Source of the DNA: Rhodospirillaceae bacterium
GTDB lineage: Bacteria > Pseudomonadota > Alphaproteobacteria > Dongiales > Dongiaceae
Reading direction: 5' to 3'
Length of the DNA: 64,000 nucleotides
Assembly (NCBI GenBank): GCA_016712715.1
Contig: JADJQM010000001.1
Coordinates: 1,507,001-1,571,000 of the forward strand
The notes beneath the pieces are model-generated. The model saw only the letters and a program-made list of their open reading frames with translations, had not been told where the DNA came from and ran no database searches. Every line of letters begins with the position of its first letter. The first letter of the stretch is position 1. Made by a program: the position numbers and the translations under genes. Of the stretch, positions 58,367-64,000 are shown piece by piece.

Positions 58367-60205
58367 TCATGGGACCAGCCGTACGCGCGCTGGCGGAAGG
58401 ACCAGGATAGCGGTCGTACCGAATCCCGGCGCGCTTTTGAGTTCGACCTTGCCGCCATGCAACTCGGCAAAGGCCGCGGCCAAGGGCAGGCCAAGACCCG
58501 TATCCTGCTTCTTGCGGTTGAGCTGGCTTGTGGGCCCATCAAAGGGTGTCATCGCCTTCGCCATTTCCTCATGGGTCATGCCGTCGCCGTGATCGGCAAC
58601 GCTGATGGCAATGCCCCCATCCTCTGTGCTTCGTACATCCAGATCGACCAATCGGTCGGGTCCGGCAAACTTGATCGCGTTGATGGTCAGGTTCAGCATG
58701 ATCTGAACCAGCGTGCGCTTGTCGCCACGGACAACGGCACCAGGCAGGCCGGGTTTCATGGCGAGGCGCACATTCTCGCGCGACGCCCGTTCGTTGGACA
58801 GCCGCAACAGCGCGTCAAACAGCTCATCGAGCGTGACTTCATCCTCTGCCATATGCCACTTGCCAGCCTCGACCTTCGACAGGTCGAGGATATTGTTGAT
58901 CACGGAAAGCAAGTGCTGTGCGCTGTAGTGGATGTCGTCGGCATATTCCTTGTACTTTGGCTGGCCGAGGGCACCGAAGCTCTCCTCCTTGATCACCTCG
59001 GAGAAGCCGATAATGGCGTTGAGCGGTGTGCGCAATTCGTGGCTCATCTGCGACAGGAATTCGGACTTGCGGCGGCTCAGCTCATCAGCCCGGCCGCGCG
59101 CCGCTGTTTCGGCCCGGGTTCGCGATTCGAGTGCCACCATGGCGATGGCATGGGCGGTGTGACGACGCATGACGGCGATCGCGCCGACCAACAGGATGAT
59201 GATTGCGCAGACCAGGGCAACAGCGACATTGCGCTTGCTCTCCCAGGCTGCGAGGAAGTCGCGGCGGTCGAGTTCGACATTGAGGACGAGCGGCATATTG
59301 CGAAGTGCATGTGTGGCCATATATCTGGCGCCGCTCTCGCCCGTATCTTGCGAGTCATACAGTGGAAAACGCACGAGAACTGTACCGTCCGAGAAGGCAA
59401 GTTCGACGGCATTGGCACCAAGCGCCGCAAAGAAGCCGTCAAAAATATGCGGATTCATATAGCCCATGATGACGCCGGCGAAGGATCCATCCGGGTTGTT
59501 CAGCCGACGCGATACCTGCAGCGCGGTTGTCGTGAGATCTCGCCGGTTGAGGACAATCTCTTCCTGAGCGTGATCCCGATGGAAGCTGAACGTGGCACTG
59601 GTGCCGAAGCGCTGTGTCGCGTTGGTAGCTTCCGGCTGCACCAGAAGGGGGTCTCCCGCGGCGTCGAACATCTGCAGGTTGGTCAATGCCGGCACAATCT
59701 GGCCCAGGCGCCCCAGGACGCGCTCAACATCGAGCTGGGTCGTGACGATATCGATATCGGACGACAGGGGATGCCGGTCAAGGACCTGCATACTGATCTC
59801 AACCGCCTTGAGCGACTGCTCGACATGGGCCGCGGCAATCTGTGCAAGCGCGCGAGCCCGTTGCTGGCCGGCCGCATTGACGGATTGATAGTCCTGGAAC
59901 AGCAGGCCTGCCGCCGTACCTATGATCAGCAGGATGATCAGCCCAACCAACCGCCAGGACAGAGGTGCCTTGGGCGACTGCACGCGTGCGGGAGAGAGAC
60001 CCGAGACGCAATGCACCCAACCACGCCTGACCGGATCGACCATCGTCAAACCAAGGCGTGAAAGACGCGCTCTTAAATCGAGCCTGCCCGCGTCTGACCC
60101 CACGGAAGCAGGCGGTGTGGTCCGATTGTGGACCGCCCTGCTCTGGCTCACGTCGAGTGCTTCGATGTCAGGTGGATGAACGCCATTGATCGGGACTGAC
60201 ATCAT
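58367..60205 (-). CDS. membrane histidine kinase
   Basis: 612 aa from ATG 60205, overlapping the stop of the LuxR gene (ATGA-like TGATG), so the two are translationally coupled. Membrane segments ~87-105 and ~328-347 enclose a PDC-like periplasmic sensor (~108-325). HisKA with His389 (SQMSHELRTPLNAIIGFSEVI), then HATPase_c (NLTINAIKF, DHGDGM, TGLGLPLAAAFAELHGG). Length of the cytoplasmic part is normal. The gene has no response regulator beside it except the LuxR-type gene, which carries no REC domain. Confidence 0.85.
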   Translation of the reverse strand: MMSVPINGVHPPDIEALDVSQSRAVHNRTTPPASVGSDAGRLDLRARLSRLGLTMVDPVRRGWVHCVSGLSPARVQSPKAPLSWRLVGLIILLIIGTAAGLLFQDYQSVNAAGQQRARALAQIAAAHVEQSLKAVEISMQVLDRHPLSSDIDIVTTQLDVERVLGRLGQIVPALTNLQMFDAAGDPLLVQPEATNATQRFGTSATFSFHRDHAQEEIVLNRRDLTTTALQVSRRLNNPDGSFAGVIMGYMNPHIFDGFFAALGANAVELAFSDGTVLVRFPLYDSQDTGESGARYMATHALRNMPLVLNVELDRRDFLAAWESKRNVAVALVCAIIILLVGAIAVMRRHTAHAIAMVALESRTRAETAARGRADELSRRKSEFLSQMSHELRTPLNAIIGFSEVIKEESFGALGQPKYKEYADDIHYSAQHLLSVINNILDLSKVEAGKWHMAEDEVTLDELFDALLRLSNERASRENVRLAMKPGLPGAVVRGDKRTLVQIMLNLTINAIKFAGPDRLVDLDVRSTEDGGIAISVADHGDGMTHEEMAKAMTPFDGPTSQLNRKKQDTGLGLPLAAAFAELHGGKVELKSAPGFGTTAILVLPPARVRLVP

Positions 60206-60920
60206 GCCCGTCTGACCGGTGGACATAAGGTCATGATGAGTCGCACCAATTCGGCCTGATGTTTGCATCGCGTCTTCGCAAACAGGCTTTTCATGACATT
60301 GCGGATGTCGGCGAGATCGCGGCCTTTGAGCGCAGCCATCTCCTTCGCCGACAGTCCCCGGAGGATAAGGTCTGCAATCTCGGCTTCCGCCGCCGCCAAA
60401 TCGAATGTTTGCGCAAAGGCGCGCATCGCCGCCCAATCGGATTGATCGCGGCTCGTCGCCAACTCAACCACGACCAGCTGCATGTGGTCGTCACCTCCGA
60501 GGCTTCGGTTGAGTACATCCCGGAAGAACCCTGGGTATTTCTGATCGCCACGGAAATGAACGACCCATCCGCCTTGTCTCGCTCGACGAGGATGGCATTC
60601 TCAAGACCATTTGCCAGCATCCGCGCCAACGTTGCATAGAACTTCTCGGTCAACTGCGGTGCCACGAACGCGATCCGCCCGGCCAAGACCTGCACACAGC
60701 TGCGGTCGGCCAGCATCTGCAGGCACGGTGTATTGGCATAGGTGATTTGCCCGGTGCGACCATCCATCACGACGGAAGCGACCCGCCAATCCGGACAGAT
60801 CAAGGCAACGACGTCGGTACCTATTCTGGTTGGCTTGTCCTTGCCGAATGCGTGGAGGGCGCTCGTGACAACTGCGCCGTAAGTCCTTTCGGGTGTAGAG
60901 TCGCTTCTCGGTCGCGCCAT
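60202..60920 (-). pseudogene. LuxR-type regulator with PAS-like domain, frameshifted
   Basis: Starting MARPRSDSTPERTYGAVVTS at 60920, the first frame carries a PAS-like region (VALICPDWRVASVVMDGRTGQITYAN, LQMLADRS, LEN-AILVERDKADGSFISVAIRNT). The second frame, to 60202, carries a LuxR helix-turn-helix (FDLAAAEAEIADLILRGLSAKEMAALKGRD, VKSLFAKTRC-like). They join if one base is added near 60485-60497. The regulator has no REC domain. It is coupled to the kinase and divergent from the BTAD regulator. Confidence 0.7.
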
Positions 60921-61031
60921 GAGCCTAATCGCCTTTGCCAAATCGCATTCTTTCCGTCGCTTACTATCGCGAAGGAGACGTGACGCCGCCGTGACTTGCG
61001 ATTTGACCTGCAATTGTCTTTTGTTTTGCGC

Positions 61032-61060
61032 TTGCACACTGTCAAAATTTCAGACATATT
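61032..61060 (+). promoter_or_regulatory. promoter of the BTAD regulator
   Basis: TTGCAC (61032-61037), 17-base spacer and CATATT (61055-61060), giving a start near 61067 just before the GTG at 61075. The ~155-base region separates it from the divergent LuxR gene. Confidence 0.5.
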
Positions 61061-61074
61061 TTCAATGGGTTGGG

Positions 61075-63036
61075 GTGACTGCCTATGCGCAAATGGGGCT
61101 AGAATCAGATATTGAAATCCGCCTGCTGGGGCTGCCTGAGCTTCTGCGGCCGGTTGGTGGCGTCGTCTTTCCGGCGAAGGGGTTTCAACTCCTGGCTTTG
61201 CTCGCGCGCGCGCCAGCCAAACGCCTAGCCCGCAAGGATCTGGCTTCTCTCCTCTGGGATAATGATACGGAAGCAGCCGCACTCGGCAATCTTCGGCAAT
61301 TGCTCGCACGCATCCGCAAGGCCAGTGCTGCACATGACGATCTGATTGATGCCGACACCAAAACCGTGGCCCTGGGGGGCGGTGGCGCGCTCATTGACCT
61401 CAACCTTTTTGAAATCGGCTTTCGATCAGGCCTGCCCGATCAGGCCTTGCGTGGTTTGATGCTGTTTCGGGGGGATCTCCTGGAAGGCATCGGCGATACC
61501 ACCGACGCCTTTTCCCACTGGCTGACACTCGAGCGCACGGCGCTGCGTGAGCGCTTTTTCGCTGCTGCCTCCTCGATCCTGATCGAATTGACGCGCTTTG
61601 GCCGGGCGCTTGACCAGGATCTGCGCGCAGTCGCAGACCGCATGCTGGCGCTCGACCCGGAACGCGAAGCGAGTTATCGCACGCTCATCGAAGCCTATGG
61701 CCGCAACGGCATGTATGAGGAAGCCGAACGCACCTACCGGGCCCTTGTCGCCATGCTGGAGAACGAGTTCGGCGTCGCGCCGCAGCCAGAGACAAGCGCG
61801 GTCCTGCGCCGCGTGCTGGCCGGGCGCGGCTATCATCAGACCGAAGCTGTCACCACGAAGCCCGCCGGCTCGCAGCCGCGGGTGGCTTTCCTGGCACCAA
61901 GCTGGATCGTACCGCCGGCGTCCGGCGAAATAGCACAGACTGCCCTTCTGGGGGCCCTGGTCGAAGACATTGCCAATGAACTCGCCCGCTATCGGTCATT
62001 TGTGACGCTGGCGCCGCATTCTTCGTTCAAATTGCAGCATGATTCCGGCATCCCGGCCGATAATTCTTTGCTGCGAGCCGACTACACCGTGAGCGGCTTC
62101 GTCAAGCCGAGTGAGCGAGACCAGTTGCTGGTACTCCGCATGGCCGATTGCCGGAGCGGAGAAATCCTGTGGGCCGGCGAGTTCTCCTTCCGCCCGGAAG
62201 ATCTCGTGCGCTCCTTCCGCATGCTCTCGCTGCAGGTGGCATCCAGCGTCGCCGCCTCGGTCGAACGGCATTTGCTGGAAAACATGCGCCGCAGCGGGAC
62301 CAGCAGCGCCTACCTTCACTATCTGGATGGCCAGACGCTCCTTAAAAACTGCGATTTGCCGAAACTGCGACGGGCACGAAAGTCCTTCATGCATGCGGCG
62401 GAGCTGAGCAAAGACATGGCGCTCGCCCATGCCCGCATTGCCCAGACGCTCTATCTGGAATGGATCTCCCTCGGTGGCGACGATCCCGAACTGCTGCGGC
62501 GCGCGCGCGAGACGGCTGAATTTGCGGCTCGTCTTGATCCCGGCGCCGGCTTCACTCATTTGATGTGTGGCACGGTAGCCCTCTATCAGCGCGATTTCGA
62601 ATATTCTGCCGAGAAATTCACTGAATCCGAGGCGCTCAGTCCAAACTCAGCAGACTTTCTGGTGCAACACGCTGATGCACTTTGCTGTTTTGGCGACGCG
62701 GTTGCCGGCTGGGAACGTTTCGAGCGAGCGGTGGATCTCAATCCGTTGGCACCGGATCACTATTGGTGGGCAGGGGCCAGCATATTGCTGCAGCAACAGG
62801 AATTTGCCCGCGCTATCGAACTTTGCGACCGCATGGAATCAGATTCGTCGGTGCTGCGCATATTGGCAGCCTGCCATGCCCATCTCGGAAACTTGCCCAC
62901 GGCACGGGAGTATGGTCGACGCATCAAAGATTTGTACCCCGATATTGGTGTTTCGGCCATTGTCAAAATGGCACCGTTCAAGGACGAGAGTTTCCGAAAG
63001 ATCGTGGAAGACGGACTCCGGCTGGCGGATGTCTGA
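61075..63036 (+). CDS. BTAD-containing transcriptional regulator with TPR tail
   Basis: 653 aa from GTG 61075; ATG 61093 is an alternative. Residues ~5-110 form an OmpR-like winged helix (IEIRLLGLPELLRPVGG, KGFQLLALLARAPAKRLARKDLASLLW, LGNLRQLLARIRKA). ~115-270 is a BTAD domain (FRGDLLEGI, AYGRNGMYEEAERTYRALVAML). Next comes a TolB-like region (VEDIANELARYRSFVTLAPHSS) and TPR repeats. SARP-like regulators of this shape often control secondary metabolism. It precedes a small protein and YcaO, so it is the likely local activator. Confidence 0.8.
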   Translation: MTAYAQMGLESDIEIRLLGLPELLRPVGGVVFPAKGFQLLALLARAPAKRLARKDLASLLWDNDTEAAALGNLRQLLARIRKASAAHDDLIDADTKTVALGGGGALIDLNLFEIGFRSGLPDQALRGLMLFRGDLLEGIGDTTDAFSHWLTLERTALRERFFAAASSILIELTRFGRALDQDLRAVADRMLALDPEREASYRTLIEAYGRNGMYEEAERTYRALVAMLENEFGVAPQPETSAVLRRVLAGRGYHQTEAVTTKPAGSQPRVAFLAPSWIVPPASGEIAQTALLGALVEDIANELARYRSFVTLAPHSSFKLQHDSGIPADNSLLRADYTVSGFVKPSERDQLLVLRMADCRSGEILWAGEFSFRPEDLVRSFRMLSLQVASSVAASVERHLLENMRRSGTSSAYLHYLDGQTLLKNCDLPKLRRARKSFMHAAELSKDMALAHARIAQTLYLEWISLGGDDPELLRRARETAEFAARLDPGAGFTHLMCGTVALYQRDFEYSAEKFTESEALSPNSADFLVQHADALCCFGDAVAGWERFERAVDLNPLAPDHYWWAGASILLQQQEFARAIELCDRMESDSSVLRILAACHAHLGNLPTAREYGRRIKDLYPDIGVSAIVKMAPFKDESFRKIVEDGLRLADV

Positions 63037-63066
63037 CCTATGATCTCTGATAAGAAGGGGGTTCCC

Positions 63067-63477
63067 ATGTCTAGATTGTACGTTATCGGTGATCGGCAGA
63101 CTGGCGTTCTGTTCATCAAGACCGAACCACTGAAGCTGACGCATCTCAGCAGGGCGACTATAGAAGCCTATGCGACCGGGCAGGGTAAGTCCTATGACAG
63201 CGCCTTCGCTCAGATTGCCGCAGGCGCCAAGGCAATCGTCAACAAGACTGAAGTTCAGCAAGCCATTCCTGATCTCGATACGTCGTATCAGGCGATCGGC
63301 AATTTGATCGGCAAAGGTACTGTCTTGTCAGATGCTGATTTCTGTTTCGTCGGCGATATCGACGATTCCGATTGGTCGGCGAAGCGTACAACCGTGCCGC
63401 CGCTCTCGAGCGTCCTCTCCGATCTCAACCCTTCAACGCCGCCCGACGTGGAGTTGCGTGAAGGGTCGCTCGGCTAA
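63067..63477 (+). CDS. 136-aa protein next to YcaO, function unknown
   Basis: 136 aa from ATG 63067 with AAGGGGG six bases before. N-terminus MSRLYVIGDRQTGVLF suggests a small beta-rich domain, followed by an Ala/Lys helical part and a C-terminal tail rich in Ser, Thr and Pro (KRTTVPPLSSVLSDLNPSTPPD). It has one Cys (DFCFVGD). It sits 30 bases after the BTAD gene and 8 bases before YcaO. It may be a precursor peptide, a recognition element or unrelated; I cannot assign it. Confidence 0.55.
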   Translation: MSRLYVIGDRQTGVLFIKTEPLKLTHLSRATIEAYATGQGKSYDSAFAQIAAGAKAIVNKTEVQQAIPDLDTSYQAIGNLIGKGTVLSDADFCFVGDIDDSDWSAKRTTVPPLSSVLSDLNPSTPPDVELREGSLG

Positions 63478-63485
63478 CAAAGCGT

Positions 63486-64000
63486 GTGTTGACCGCGGAC
63501 TTCTTCGAGACTGGTCGCGCCGACGCACGCGATCTCCAGCAGCTGGGGATAACGCGCGTCGGCGACATTACCGGCCTGGATCGGATCGGCCTGCCCGTGT
63601 GGTTTGCCTGCCGGCCGAACTCCCGCGCCCTGTCCGTCTCGCAAGGCAAGGGCATGAACGCGGCGCAGGCGCGCATCTCCGCCATCATGGAGGCAGCGGA
63701 GTGTGCGATTGCCGAGCGCGCGGAGGATGTGGTCGATTGTTTCGCCACCTTGCGCACTCTGCAGCAACGGGACCGTCGGACCATCCCAACTGACCGCATC
63801 ATGCGGTGCGTGACCGATGAGCTCGACCCCGACCGCGAATATGCCTGGGTCAGCGGCATCGCGATGCAGTCGGGCACCGAGATCCTGGCGCCCTATGAAC
63901 TGGTCGGCCTGGATATGCGCGCCAAAGCGCCCTGGGATCATCAGATTTTCAAGATGTCCTCCATCGGCCTTGCTGCCGGTGGCGAGGCTGATCGCACATT
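63486..64000 (+). CDS. YcaO-domain protein, N-terminal part (runs off the window)
   Basis: The first ~171 residues of a YcaO protein, GTG at 63486 as the probable start (TTG 63489 possible; no strong binding site). Diagnostic motifs: GITRVGDITGLDRIGLPVWFACRPNS and SVSQGKGMNAAQARISAIMEAAE, the ATP-binding core of YcaO. YcaO enzymes make azole rings or thioamides in ribosomal peptides, or modify RimO substrates. The partner (such as TfuA or a cyclodehydratase component) would lie to the right of the window. Confidence 0.85.
   Translation, partial: MLTADFFETGRADARDLQQLGITRVGDITGLDRIGLPVWFACRPNSRALSVSQGKGMNAAQARISAIMEAAECAIAERAEDVVDCFATLRTLQQRDRRTIPTDRIMRCVTDELDPDREYAWVSGIAMQSGTEILAPYELVGLDMRAKAPWDHQIFKMSSIGLAAGGEADRT

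Noticed and set aside
58457..60061. 534-aa plus-strand ORF opposite the histidine kinase
   Set aside because: No recognisable motif; the opposite strand has clear HisKA and HATPase motifs.

Overview
The window is high-GC, gene-dense DNA, most likely from an alphaproteobacterium of Rhodospirillales type. This is an inference. The supporting signs are split glyQ/glyS, mlaEFD with an N-terminal STAS domain on MlaE, a speF-like leader before ornithine decarboxylase, a Leu-rich leuA leader peptide, and small families common in that class (DUF465, DUF2007, DUF2336, TIGR02444). No prophage, insertion sequence or CRISPR array was seen. One RNA gene is present, a tRNA-Pro(CGG).

Layout. 1-2.2 kb: an acyl-CoA dehydrogenase start, a small membrane protein and a MocR regulator. 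2.2-5.4 kb: a more AT-rich polymorphic-toxin island, one toxin followed by two paralogous putative immunity genes. 5.5-11.6 kb: an MFS transporter, an ALDH7-type aldehyde dehydrogenase, a secreted papain-like protein without catalytic residues, and a RhlE-type DEAD-box helicase with a long leader. 11.6-19 kb: a dCache-HAMP-GAF-HD-GYP protein paired with a solute-binding protein, a trypsin-like lipoprotein and a propionyl-CoA synthetase. 19-22.3 kb: leuA with a leaderless attenuator, DUF465 and ubiX. 22-30 kb: MFS, histidine kinase, phosphofructokinase, ygfZ and a frameshifted P1 peptidase. 30.7-39.5 kb: a minus-strand run glyQ-glyS-ppdK-meaB-CDP-alcohol transferase-cdsA-plsC with overlapping or nearly touching genes. 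39.7-45 kb: a methyltransferase, polyprenyl synthase, tRNA-Pro, DUF2336 and a class III aminotransferase. 45-49 kb: the mla lipid-transport operon. 49-53 kb: ornithine decarboxylase with structured leader, Lrp regulator, apt and an amidase with a nonsense codon. 53-58.4 kb: a LysR-linked catabolic cluster (ureohydrolase, cysteine-desulfurase-like enzyme, cyclase-family hydrolase, VOC-bicupin). 58.4-64 kb: a frameshifted LuxR regulator with a coupled histidine kinase, divergent from a BTAD regulator, a 136-aa protein and the start of a YcaO gene that runs off the edge, possibly a RiPP-type locus.

Reading frames are broken at seven places by one base or one codon: toxin 5' end, P1 peptidase, ppdK, glyS, ornithine decarboxylase, amidase and LuxR. 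Because glyS is normally essential, at least some of these are probably sequence errors rather than real pseudogenes.

The strongest leads are the toxin with two immunity genes, the YcaO/BTAD locus at the right edge, and the leuA and ornithine decarboxylase leaders.
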